Below the pieces are notes generated by a model. The model saw only the letters and a program-made list of their open reading frames with translations. It searched no databases and was not told where the DNA came from. The position numbers and the translations under genes were made by a program. DNA of 64,000 nucleotides from Cercis canadensis (taxonomy: Eukaryota; Streptophyta; Magnoliopsida; Fabales; Fabaceae): NCBI GenBank assembly GCA_003255065.1, contig QAOA01003028.1:2110440-2174439 (forward strand), read 5' to 3'. Shown here piece by piece: positions 1 through 12,864 of this stretch (within the stretch, counting starts at the first letter, position 1; each line of letters begins with the position of its first letter).

Positions 1-25
1 CCTTGTTATCTAATTGGTTGTGAAG

Positions 26-3000
26 ATGGAGGACAATTATGTCAGCAGCGACGACGATTATCAATACTCCGATCAGGAGTCCATGGACGGCTTTGAAAAC
101 GAGGAGTCCGATTTTAAGTTGGTCACTGCGAAGGGTCCCACAACTCAGGTATTCGGTTATCTGGGTTGGATTTTTTTCCTTTTTTCAGGGGGAGGGCACT
201 CAGGGAATCAGAATTTTTCCTAGTTTTACAACCGCTTTTTCCCTTCTTTTCTTGGATGTGAAAAATTAAAATTTTCTTTGATAGCTTTGGGTTGCTTTCG
301 ACGGCAATCCACGTGTTTTCCTTTTTTATTTTCCCCCCTTCACATTCCAATATAGGTTTCGATTTTTTGTTGTTCTAGTGATTCTATTGGTTGTAAATTC
401 CATGTTATCTCTGTGAGGTACATTATCCTAGTTTTTACAGATGATCTTGCTTAGCTAAAGTTTTGATTTTGTTTGGAATAGCGAAATTGGGAATGTGTTT
501 GTTTCTCACAAACCAGACCTGGCGAACTGCATGAACGCTGGAACCTGGTATTGGAGCATTGAATTTGTTGAATTCGTATCTGGGTGCTGAATTTTATCTA
601 GGAACTGGCACAATGAAATGTTTTGAGTCTGTGGTAAACCCCCTTTAGTAGTAAACATGGTTATACTGGCTATAGGGTGACTGATAGGAATACATTTATT
701 TATGAATGTTATGTAAAGCTGGATCCTTTACATCCTTCCCTTGTACTGACCATGTTTTTTTTAACCTCCTTTGCGTTTGCAGGTGATTACAAAGGAATCA
801 CTTCTAGTTGCACAGGTAATATGAGAAAAAGAAAAGAAAAAAAAAAAAAAACGACTTGATTGCAATGGTGTGTATTATTCAGATGAGGTCTTACTGAAAT
901 TCATGATGCACATTCTTGTAGAAAGAAGATTTGCGTAGAGTGATGGACATGCTATCAGTAAGAGAGCACCATGCACGTACGCTTCTTATTTATCATCGTT
1001 GGGACGTGGAGAAGCTATTTTCCGTGTATGTAGATAGGGGGAAAGCTTTCTTGTTTGCTGAAGCTGGCGTCAGTGTGGATGAACATCGTGCTTCTGACTC
1101 ACCCCTGTCTTCTTCGATAATGTGTGATATCTGCATGGAGGATGTTCCTAGTGGTGAATCAACAAGAATGGACTGTGGTCACTGTTTTTGCAACAATTGT
1201 GAGTGTTTGTTTGCTGTAATTCCTTGCTTACAAATCTCTAATTTCCTTAAGAAGTTGAAAGATCTCTAGTTTTTCAATGAGACTTTCAGGTATTATATGG
1301 ATTACAAGGCTGGCATTGTCTCTTATTGATGATGCAATTTTTTAAGGGTCTATGTCAAACTTGTAAACAGCATGATCATATGTAAATTGCTTGTTGGGGT
1401 ATTATGATTTTAGTTATTTTGTTAATATATTTTCTCCATTATCTTCTGCATGATGATAGAAAGAAAACCTTGTGAATTGCATGATCTAACTTTGTTTTCA
1501 TATTCATATCTACTATTACAGGTTGGACAGAACATTTTATTGTCAAGATAAATGAGGGTCAAAGTAAACGCATTAGGTGCATGGCACATAAATGCAATGC
1601 TATTTGTGATGAAGCTGTTGTGAGAACTCTAGTCAGTAAGAAGCAGCCCGATATGGCAGAGAAATTTGAACGCTTTCTACTTGAATCCTACATTGAAGAT
1701 AATAAGAGAGTTAAATGGTGCCCAAGCACTCCACATTGTGGGAATGCAATACGTATTGAGGATGATCAATTATGTGAGGTAGAATGTTCATGTGGTTTAC
1801 AGTTTTGTTTCAGTTGCTTATCAGAAGCACACTCCCCTTGTTCTTGTTTGATGTGGGAACTTTGGGCTAAGAAGTGTCGAGATGAATCGGAGACTGTTAA
1901 TTGGATGACAGTTCATACTAAACCTTGTCCAAAGTGCCACAAACCTGTGGAGAAGAACGGTGGTTGCAACTTGGTTAGCTGTATCTGTGGCCAAGCATTT
2001 TGGTAAATATTTTCTATCCCTGTCATCATCCTCCTTCCTACTTTTAAAATTTTATTTTTAACTTTTCTCTGTTCTTTTTTACATTTTTCTTGTAATTTGC
2101 TAATTTCCTTTTTGGTTATAAACATTGTTAGTGTCTAGTCAGATATAATGATCAGGAGTTTAAGCTACCTGTGTCTTGTCCAAGCTGACGTAAATTCTTT
2201 TTCTCTATAAAATTTTCCCCCATGTGTTGCAGTTGGCTATGTGGTGGAGCCACTGGCAGAGAGCATACTTGGACAAGTATAGCTAATCATAGCTGTGGTC
2301 GCTATAAAGACGACCAAGAGAAAAAGTCTGAGCGGGCAAAGCGGGATCTTTATCGGTATATGCACTATCATAACCGTTATAAAGCTCACACGGATTCCTT
2401 CAAGCTTGAAAGTAAATTGAAAGAGACCATACAAGAAAAGGTTGCTATTTCTGAAGAGAGGGATTCTAGGGTCAGAGATTACAGCTGGGTAAATAATGGA
2501 CTCTGCAGACTTTTCAGATCAAGGCGTATTCTATCGTATTCGTATGCATTTGCATTTTATATGTTTGGAGATGAGCTGTTTAAGGATGAAATGACAGAAA
2601 AGGAAATGGAAATAAAGCAGCACTTATTTGAGGATCAACAGCAGCAGCTTGAGTCAAATGTTGAAAGGCTCTCCAAAATTTTGGAGGAGCCCTTTGATCA
2701 GTTTACAGATGATAAGGTTATGGAGATAAGGATGCAAGTCATCAATGTGTCAGTAATTATTGACAATCTTTGTCAGAAAATGTGAGTATTGCCATTAAAG
2801 AATCTTCTGATTCTTCTCAGACTTCTGACACTGATAATTATGAATGTGTAATATTTAATGCAGGTACGAGTGCATTGAGAATGATTTGTTGGGTTCTCTC
2901 CAACTTGGCACCCACAGTATAGCTCCATACAAGTCAAAGGGCATAGAGAGGGCATCAGAACTTCCAGCTTATTGGACCAATAAAACCAATAATACCGGTA

Positions 3001-3470
3001 AATGTTTACCGTTTGATTTAGCTCTTATTCATGTTCTAAATTTATTTTGTTTATGTTATTTTTTTAGAAAAATTCTTTTTAGTTTTACTTGGAAAATAAT
3101 ATTAATCTTTTTAGTTTTACTTGAAAAAAACGTGGTGCCTATTTGTTACTTTGTTTTATCTAGTTCTTACTTGTACTATTGTTTAATTCTTCTATGCTAA
3201 ATAGGGAGTTTTCTCATTATAATATGTTATGAATGTTCTTATATAAGTTTTCTTCAATTTGACCTAGTGGATGCTCATCAGAATGTTACTGAGTGAAAAA
3301 AGATTCTTGTATATGCTGCAAGCGTAGGTGGAACAGAAGTTGATCGGCCTTCTGGGTCTGGGAGTTCAGATGAAAGTGGATGCTCTTCTCGTAAGCGTGC
3401 TAGAAAGGAGGGTGTTGGAGTTGGCCTTTTTGATCTAAACTTGCCAGCAGAGGTTGTAGACAGAAATTAA
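26..3470 (+). CDS. ARI2: Ariadne-type RBR E3 ubiquitin-protein ligase (ARI1/ARI2 subgroup)
   Basis: Exons 26-148, 783-815, 922-1198, 1522-2002, 2233-2781, 2864-2997 and 3328-3470 join in frame at GT..AG borders to give 527 residues. The protein starts MEDNYVSSDD with an acidic N-terminus, then a UBA-like segment (about 53-100), RING1 starting CDIC at 120, an IBR, and RING2 starting CPKC at 280. RBR ligases take ubiquitin from the E2 onto a RING2 cysteine before passing it to substrate; here that should be C293 in NGGCN. A helical Ariadne domain follows, with a FDLNLPAE tail. I know this architecture from the Arabidopsis ARI1/ARI2 group; the symbol rests on synteny as well as sequence. The start is the first ATG giving the family's usual N-terminus. 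The 5' UTR and promoter lie mostly outside the window. No lesion seen. Confidence 0.93.
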
Positions 3471-6400
3471 CTCTGAAGGAGACCTCATATAAATACAAGT
3501 GTACAGGTCTAACATAATTTGCTTGTCCTCTTTGATGAAATCAATCATTTTGGATACCAAATCCTAGTAGTTTACCTTATTTGCTTCAAATCTTCCTTTT
3601 GGGCATCTCTTTGCTGAGATATATTCAGAATGAGATTCGGAATCTCTTATTCCTACATCTATTTTTTCCTTTTCAAATCCTACCGTTGTATATATGCATA
3701 ATGGACATGCAAATTTCTACATGGAAGACTTGAGAGAGCCACCCTTGAGCACAACTATTGGTTTTCATATGGAATTTTGAAGTGATGATAATTGGTAACT
3801 AAACTGATTTTTCTTCTTTCCTGCTTAATTTAGTCTTTTCTTGTTATGGTTAGTTTCAATTTATTGGTTTTCGCTTTACTTTAGTTTATTCATATGGTTC
3901 CACTTTCACATGAACCAATTATTCATATTTTGATTGCTCTGGCGTATGTTTATCTGCTTTGAATTGGAAAAATTTCTCATTCTTTGTTTTCCGCAGAAAT
4001 ATGGTTCATGCAGTGAAAGAATCATGCCATTTGAAATGAATGATATGCTCTGGAGGAGTGAAAATTAAAGAATGGAAATTTAATGAATAAAAATGATGTA
4101 TCTAAACTTACATTGTCCAAATGCCTTTTATTGAAAAAATTTATAATTAAATTCTAATGTTGGTAAACTGTTTCTGGTTTGAGCCAAACACATTCTCTAT
4201 ATAAAAGCTGGCATTCCCAATGAGTGATTAAACCAGAACTGTGAGCATGAGGTGAAGAGGAGTATTAGAACATTTCTGGAAAAACATTGAAGACCACTAA
4301 AATGCATACTTAAATGATGGCTTTTTAAGTCACCTGTTCACTCCTTTTTTTAAGTAGTTTTTACTCCTACTTTGTAATGGCCTGTATCAACATATATGCA
4401 TGCTAGCTCATCTGTACCGATTAGTGATAGATTTATTCATGCCAAACAATAAAAAGGAAATTAATTTTACATAGATGTTATCTTGAGAGATATAAACCAC
4501 TTCTTAAACTGTCAACTGTCACAGAAAACTTCAGGAAAAAATTAGGATTCTTAGCACTTAAATTTAGAAAATCGCTTTTCTTAATTTGTCCTTGAAAGCC
4601 ACACAAGCTCTATTTGAAGGAGGTAAAAGCTGTCTCAATTGATGGATCCGAAAGAGGTGTAGATATGTAAATGTAAGTGATAAGCTTGGTGTTGGCAAAT
4701 CGCAATTTACAAAGAAAAGCAAGTTTTTAGCTTGTTATGGTCCACAATCTATAAAGCCAGCAGCCGAAGCAAAAAGGCTCAAAGACCAGAAGATGCTCTT
4801 ACTATGCGCTTATCATTGGCATTGACTTGACTCTGCTGCTATATTAGTATTTGTTTTCTAAGAGTCTCTGTTCTTGTGTTTCCATTCCCCCTTCTCTTAC
4901 AAATATAAAATCACTAATCTCAACGAAAAGATTCTGTCTTGCTTAGTCGAAAGAAACTTCGGTCACTTCCTGGGGTCTGACAAGGTTATAAAATGTTACT
5001 AACCCCAATATGCATTGGTTGCATATACTATTAAGAAGGATAAATATATTCATAACACTCTTAAAAATCTCACTATATGATTTCTTTTAATAAATTTACT
5101 TATTGATCTCTGTGACTATACTGAACTTCAAAACCCACTAGCCAACTCCATCACTTCTATTATGTCTTCTTCCTCAAATTTTTGAAATGTTCGTAAGTTG
5201 TTCGACCTTCCAATATATATATATATATGTAAAATTGGTTATGTTTTGCACTAATTCAGAGGTTTCGAAGTTTGTAGAATTTTTGTTCGTTTTGGATTAA
5301 ACATAACAGTGGCAAGTCCTGATCTGGTTTTTATTACAAGTATGTCTGTCAGTTACCTTTGAAAATTGATAATTGCCTTGTTCGATGACAAGGTTAATCT
5401 CTAATTAATCATTCCTGTCTGTGTTGGTCAGAGAAATCTGAAGCATCTTAATTTATTGTGATTTCTAATTATTAGAATCCCAACATAGGGAACAGAACAC
5501 AAGTGCATGGTTTTTCAAGTTGACCCTGAGCTTCACGTCAAACTAGAAACTTCATATCCATAGGTCTGTTAGTGTTAGAACTAAAGAAACTTCAGCCAAA
5601 ACCAGAACTGTCTCTTAAAAGAGCCATAGCCATAATGGCTTTAACATCAACAACTAGTTGGGGCTGGGGAACAAGAAGAACTGCCTTTATTGTCTTATTG
5701 CCAACTTGCTATCACATGTACTATTCAGCATAGCAACTCGTTTGTAAATATGAGATTAGTTAATAAGTGAAATTTAATGATAAAAAGCTTAAATAATTCG
5801 TAGTAATTTTAAGGGGGAAAAATATTTGTATGTGCACATGGTAGAAGCTCACTGCTATAATTATTTATTTATTTATTATTAGTATTAGTATATTATATCA
5901 TCCTCTCTCGCTGATGATGAAATATATTGGATTTTACTAATGTATTATTATTTTATGGTCCCTCTTTGTGTAGCACCCAACCCAATGAGAAAAAGGCAAC
6001 AAACTTTATTTTTAGCAAAGTTATTGACTATACAAAATTGGTTGTATCCAAATTTCTCAATGAAATTAGACAAAGGACAGCCCACCAAAACTAGTCACTT
6101 CATATGAAAACATCCACTGGTTCTTCCTTTGACATTCACCTTTCAGCCCTTTTGAGGTTGCTTTTCTTTAAGTGCGTTTCCCTTTTTCTTCTACGTGACC
6201 AATCCCACTGTATCTTCTTCTTCCTTGAACTTGCTAGCATCCTCTCATGGCGGGTCACACTTTATGACTCTTGTCACCAAATTTCACCAAAAACTAGAAT
6301 AATCACAAGTCGCTCTTTTGGGGAAGCCAGATTTGCCAAGTGAATCAGTTGTTAAGAGTAGGTGGTAAAAGTGTAAAAAAGAATTATCAAACAGTTTCAC

Positions 6401-7553
6401 ATTCTAGTAGGAGGGTGGTGCCAGATAGCCTAACTAGGAGACAAAATTCGTTTACATTAAAGGGTTAAACTTACCGAGTCAAAACGATTTCTTTAATGGG
6501 AGTGGGGGCAAAGGGAAGAAAAAATTATTGATCAAAATTCAAGGGTTCTTTTTTTTTAATACTAAATAGCTACTTGTCCTTAATTATTTAAGTTTTGAGC
6601 TGTAGTATAGAACACTAAATCAAAGTAATTGTCATTGATTTCTGAAAGATTCATTACATGGGAGTTTGCTAGCTCTTGCAAAATCAGATCTTTAGCTGAA
6701 ATGGTATAGAAAAGAAATCAAGTGCACGAGTGGAACTGTATGCAAGGCCATATCAATCTTAATCACATCCCTGTTTCCTGTCACTTTGTTCCATTCTAAA
6801 CGGTGAAGTTCTCTGCTTTTGAACACTGCAATCAAAAGCTCCAAATTACTTCTTTTAATGCAATGCAAAAAGCCCACCAGCACAAAAGCTTCAAAGTTGG
6901 TATGCCTTTATACGAGCATTAATATTTGGATCATTGTTGATAGTAGAGTTTTGCATTGTGCATATCCTAGTTTGTCTTCGTGTTTCTTGTCCCTTCTTTC
7001 TTTTCTTATCCCCAAGTTTCACTTTGAAATATCATATTCTACAAAAGCTATGACCTGATTTTCTTCTTTTAATGCAATCCAAAAAGGCTTAAAAGGTGGT
7101 TTAGTCAAAAACCAAAAACAAAAACAAAAATCTTGTGAGCGTTATAGATTGTTAACAGCAGGACATCACAAACATACCCGCATACCCTCTTCGTACTATT
7201 CTAGTTGAAAACAACATTTACCTGACGCATATGAAAGGGACAATGTGTTTCTGGGTTTGAAATAGATATCATATCATATAATTACTGAGAAGTGAGAACC
7301 CATTTGTTTTTTGAACCGCAATTTTGTTTCACCTTTTCAAAATTTTGTCTTGCTGAGAAGTCTCATTCCACCTCAGTGTTTTCTCTGCTACTTGTAAGCA
7401 GGGTTATGCTTTAAATTAATGATTTTTGGATGTATCTAGATTCTGGCTATTTTACTGTGAAGGAACTTTGTCAATATCTGATGTTGGTATGTGTCGCATT
7501 TAATGTCTTTTGGTACATTCTTCGACAGTGTTTTAGCCAATTCTGACACGAAT
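3471..7553. other. Intergenic stretch, no gene recognised
   Basis: About 4 kb of AT-rich sequence. It begins with the probable 3' UTR of the Ariadne gene and ends with the unknown promoter and possible 5' exon(s) of the DUF547 gene. Only short chance ORFs are present (for example 6104-6343 and 6819-7058), and none resembles a known domain. A short AT run lies near 5215-5228. I see no clear transposon ends. Confidence 0.6.
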
Positions 7554-10500
7554 ATGCATGAAATAAAGTGGCGCGATTCTAGTTTCAAGCAATTCAAGTT
7601 CATGGACGCAATAGTTTCAACTCACAGGCGCTCCAACAGGTTTTGCTTCCTCCACTTTGAACATTTTCACTTCTTTTTTTTCTTCAATATTCTATCTGTT
7701 TCTCAGCTCACTAAGATATGCTCTTAATGGTCTCTTAAGCGATTGACAATTTTGGTTCTTTAGTTTTATGCTATTAAACACAAAAATCTTGCTCTGTTTC
7801 ACCGGAAAGAGAACATGAATAAAAGGTTCAATTTTTCTACTTATGTTTATCTACACTGCCACGAATGATCCTATGAGAAAGTTTTATACTTTTTTATATA
7901 ATAGTTTTGCAGATTTACAGGGTAAATTTTAACTTTATGATTTATGCCGCACTCTGTAAAACTGACATTTTGCTACTGGCAGTGATCCGATGAAAAGAAG
8001 AGTCAGGGAAGTTGAATTAGACCTCTATAAAGGTTCTTATCTACCTAACATGGTATCACTCTCTCTCTCCCCAACCGCCTTTCCCTTCTTACTGCAGAAA
8101 CTGAGTCTCAACATTGGCTTTTATGCAGTTATTTCATATTATGCAACCATATTATTATTATTTAGTAATTTTTCTCTCTTCTGTATCAGGAAAAGGAAAT
8201 GGCGCAACTAAAAGAAAGCAATGAGTCCAAGAAGAGGCAATTCCATAATATCGATCTTCAAAGTTCTTTGACTCAAGAGGTATATAAATTTCAACTCACA
8301 AAGTTATCACGACATGAGATAGTTACTAATAAGCTTCTGAATACAAATACATTGTCTATTTTTGGTTTGAGTTACATTCTGTTTACTTCTAAACTCATCA
8401 CTATTAACTGTTATTGCACTTTAATTCTGGCTTCCCATAAGCCACATTTCATGCTTTGAAAAGGAAATCATATGAATACTTACAAACTTTCTGTAGTACT
8501 TGCCTATTAACCTGTTAACTATCTGTATTATACAAAATATGTTTGCGCCTTGCACACTGCTCAGCACTGTGCCAAGCCGCTGATGTTGCGAGTTTATGAA
8601 GCATAAAAGGAGGAAAAAGATGTTGCTCATCTAGTAACAAGACCTAGTAGACATGGTAAACAGGGAGAATTAGAGGCAAATGATAGAAGGGCCTTGTGAT
8701 GTATCACTTAGATAAGCCATGAGTCAAGAAATTAAGTATTTTTTATACATCAAGCTGATTAACTGTTCATGATATAGTTTTTTTTTTTTTTCTCTGAAGA
8801 TTCTGCAGCTTCAAAAACGATTACAGCAACAATATGTGGTACGATGTGCATTAGAGAAAGCATGTTATCTTCCTTTCTCACGGGATGCTATACTAGAAAG
8901 TTCAATACCAGAGGTATCCCGCTATACACCAACATGGATTTGTTATAAATGTATCTGAAGTTTATTGGGTTTTGCTTCTGACTGCCAATTGTCTCTATCT
9001 TCCAACATGGATTTGTTATAAATGTATCTGAAGTTTATTGGGTCTTGCTTCTGACTACCAATTGTCTCTATCTTCTTTATTTTAGGCTGCCAAGGAACTG
9101 ATCAAGGAAATTGGTGTATTAGAATTAGAAGTTGTGTATCTGGAACAATATCTGCTCTCTTTGTATCGGCAAAGATTTGATCAACAAATTTCATCTATAC
9201 CAGACAAGGATAGAAGATTGAAATCAGCTTCAGATGTCAATAAAGGAACTTGTGCAGTACCTGGGAAGGATAATATTAATATCTCTGAGGAAGAAATTTC
9301 AGTTCCGCACTCTGGTCATCTATTGTCACCCAGAAATTCAGCTGGCAATTCAATCAAGGAATGCAATAACCAGTTGGAACCTGAAACTGTTTTAGACTCT
9401 AGTATTCATCGAAGTCACTCCACGCTGTCTCAGAGATCAGTTTGCTCAATTGAAACTTCACCTATGAAAGCTAAAGCAGTAGACTCATACCATTCTCTAC
9501 CATTGTCCATGCTAGAGGTAACTTGAAAAACCGACTAGTACGTTACTACCTTATAATTTATGTATAGGCCTTTCTAATGTGTGGCTTCAAAACTTGATTT
9601 CTTCAGAAAGCTCAGAGGGCTAACACCAGTGCAAACTGCCTAGCAGAGCATCTTGGGACTTGCTTTTCTGAAAATGTTCCAGAGACACCAAACTGGCTTT
9701 CTGAGGAAATGATTAAGTGCATATCAGCAATATATTGTGAACGTGCGGACCCACCCTTTATTAGTCATGATAATGCTTCCTCCCCTATTTCATTCTCATC
9801 ATCAGTTTATGAGGCTTCTTCACAAGGCCAGGGTAATAGGGGGCGCTCACAGTGCAAGAAGCCTTCATCCTTCAATTCACACTTCACTAATCCTTTCCAC
9901 ATCAAAGGGACTAAAGAATTTAGTGGACCTTATTGGTCCATGGTAAAGATTCAGCGATTATACAGAGATAATGAGAAATTAAAGGAAGTTGAATACATTC
10001 TACGAAGGTTTAGGTAAGCCATCTTACAAAATCTTTTCTGCCATGATATGTAATCAGACTTCCATAAGTTCACTTCTTAATTTCTTGCAGATCCCTTGTT
10101 TCTCGATTGCAAGAAGTTGATCCTAGAAAAATGAAGCACGAAGAGAAGCTAGCTTTTTGGATTAATGTGCACAACGCGCTTGTTATGCATGTAAAGTTCT
10201 GAACTTTGATAATGCTTTATTTCATATATGAAATTGCTCCAGCCTCCAAGCACCCAATCTTACTCTTGTGTTGCCTGTCATCTATAGGCATTGTTAGTTT
10301 ATGGAATTCCTACCAGTAATCTTAAAAGAATGTCTTCAGTACTTAAGGTGAGTGGCTTCCTGTTTAAGTCTGAAGATTTGAGTTGAGTGGTTTGAGTTCT
10401 TACTGAAATAATCTAGTGGATGTTCAGGCTGCATATAACATTGGGGGTCACACTGTTAGTGTAGACATGATACAGAACTTTATTCTGGGATGCAGATTAC

Positions 10501-11259
10501 CTCGTCCAGGACAAGTAAATCCGAATCCCCGAAACTTTAAGTAGAATTTATTTGTGATTTTACATGACTAAAATATGTTCTGCATATGTTTAAATAAGAC
10601 TAATTCTGCTTGCATCTTCTTCCAGTGGCTACGGCTGTTGTTCCCTCCAAAGACAAAATACAAGGTTAGAGATGCAAGGAAAGCATATGCAATAAATAGG
10701 CCAGAACCTCTAGTACTATTTGCTCTCTGCTCAGGAAGCCATTCTGATCCTGCGGTAATTTTAGATCATTAACTTCAGTTAAAGCATAACGTCACTGGCA
10801 AAAAAATTAAAAGGGTTACAGGATTATTTATATTGGTTTGATGGTACTTAACATAAGAAAAACTTCTCAATTCTTGCATTTATATTACATTACTGTCATT
10901 ATGCATGAGAGGAGTTACTTTATTCCTCAGTGTCCTAGTGGCTGTTAATTCCTCAGGTGCGTTTGTATACACCCAAGACAGTGTTGGAGGAGCTGGAATC
11001 TGCTAAGGAGGAGTACATTTTGTCTACCATGTCTATAACTAAGGAGCAGAAAATACTTCTTCCAAAGATGGTGGAGTTCTTTACAAAGGATTCAGGTCTT
11101 GGACCAGCTGGTTTGATGGAGATGGTTGAGCCTTATGTACCAGAATCCCAACGAAAAATTATACACCAGTTTCAGCAAAAGGCAAAGTGGAAAGGCATTG
11201 AATTCATCCCTCATAACTTTAATTTCCATTACCTGGTTTCAAAGGAATTAGCTTGGTGA
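7554..11259 (+). CDS. Leucine-zipper (MIP1-type) plus DUF547 domain protein
   Basis: Eleven exons join in frame to 625 residues: 7554-7639, 7983-8052, 8190-8279, 8800-8913, 9086-9517, 9607-10013, 10091-10190, 10288-10347, 10428-10514, 10626-10754 and 10957-11259. The N-terminal part carries a heptad-like coiled coil (exons 3-5, including QLQKRLQQQY and IGVLELEVVYLEQYLLSLY), matching the 'ternary complex factor MIP1 leucine-zipper' domain. A polar Ser-rich linker follows. From about residue 400 comes DUF547, recognisable by KLAFWINVHNALVMHALL and the YNIGGH segment. The biochemical role of this plant family is not established. The start at 7554 is the least certain point: upstream in-frame sequence continues to 7491, a downstream ATG lies at 7602, and a further 5' exon could exist. 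The first donor (AACAG|GTTTTG) is weak but keeps the frame. Confidence 0.82.
8931..9075 (+). repeat. 73-bp tandem duplication inside intron 4 of the DUF547 gene
   Basis: The unit at 8931-9003 is repeated at 9004-9075 with only a couple of substitutions. Both copies lie in the intron between exons 4 and 5, and the acceptor at 9084-9085 is intact, so splicing should be unaffected. Confidence 0.9.
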
Positions 11260-12864
11260 TCTCATGCCTATACACCCTCTTATAGAAAAAGGACTGAATC
11301 TAGCATAACAGCTTGGAATGACAGATGAATCCTCACTAAAACTTGGGTGAACCCGAGATATCTTACACACTTTCAACTCATGTAAGGTTGCTGTTATGCT
11401 TGTTGAATCTTAGCATGGCTTAAGTGAAATTGCTCAATCAGAAAGTGATAGAAGAGGAAGCAAATTTGTATATTGTAAATCATCAATCTAGTTAGATTGG
11501 CACGGTTGTGATTCAATTGTCATTCCTAGTCTAAGGACATTATTAACGAGTTTGTAATGATACATCCAATATGCTATTTCTTCCTTCTTTATCGAGCACA
11601 AAAAATTTGTTAATGTCTTTTTTTTTTCTTTTTTATAAATATATAAATACATACCTCTTCTACATTTACATGATAATATCTAAATTTAACTAAATCCACT
11701 TGTATTTTTTTTCGATACGATCTAAATATTTTACATCTTACACTTAAGGTGTGCAACAATCACTTCCATGTTAATAGTTCTGGAGAGGTAATAGAGACTG
11801 ATGGCTGCGGCAGTGATAACTAAGCAGCATGTAATCTGTGTCCTTGTTATATATCAGAGTGACCGGCTGAATTCAACTCAAGTTGAGTCATTGAAGAGCA
11901 AAAGAAGTAGTCATGTCTTTTACTTATGCATTTATTATCAGACTACTAATGTCACAAAAAGATACAATTACCTACAAAATCCAACAAGATCAAGAAAATA
12001 AAGGAAGGCTATTATCTCTTCCACAAGAGTCTCTCCCTATCTTTCACCATAGTTAGCATTATATGTTCTAACCAATATTTAGTTTCTTTTCATGACTTGA
12101 ATATTGGAACTAAAGCAGATCGTGTAACGTGGTGAGGACTTTTTTTTATTAAGCAATATCCTTTTGTTAGGTATATAATGAATTTGCATAAACCATCCTA
12201 TTTCAAATATCGAAACTTTTTCTTAGCCAATAAAAAAAATTAGTATTATTTGTGCATCCTATAAAAATACTTTTTTTTTTATATTTAATAACATCTTAAT
12301 TTAATTAAATCCATCTAAATTTTAAGTGAAATCACTTAAAAAAAATTATACCTCATTTTTTTACACTTAATTATGCAAATAGTCATTTCTAACAAAAATT
12401 ATAACAAAGAAAAAAGAGAAACTTATTTGACCCAACATATGCCAGAATCACCAAAATAGGGAAATACACATGGCCAAGAAAAACTAGGGAAATACACTAT
12501 TTGAGCCACACACTTCTCCAATTTTCATTAAAAATAGAAGAAAAAATTGTTTCATTTTTGGGTTGTAGGGAAGATTTAGTTTTTGGTTGTTTGTATTATT
12601 TTGCATTTTGGGTGAAGAAGAAAGAAGCGTTTTGTTTGTTTGTTTGACAAAACCCAAAATTGTGGGCGAAAGAAGGGTTTTCTATCTGCTCACAGAGCAC
12701 CAGAATCACTTAAAATCTCACTGTGATAGAGCGACAGAAGGAGGAGAGCAGTATTTTGACGGTTTTGAGAAATTTTTCTGAATTGAAAATGCTTTCAAAG
12801 CTATCAGAATGAAATAAGCTTGATTTTAGGTCACAACCACAAGGTCTCCAACATACAAGCAGAA
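11260..12864. other. Intergenic stretch between DUF547 gene and PDV2
   Basis: Contains the probable 3' UTR of the DUF547 gene, AT-rich sequence with several poly-T runs, and the PDV2 promoter and 5' leader from about 12500. Short ORFs at 11801-12001 and 12587-12781 have no recognisable domain. No transposon ends noticed. Confidence 0.6.
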
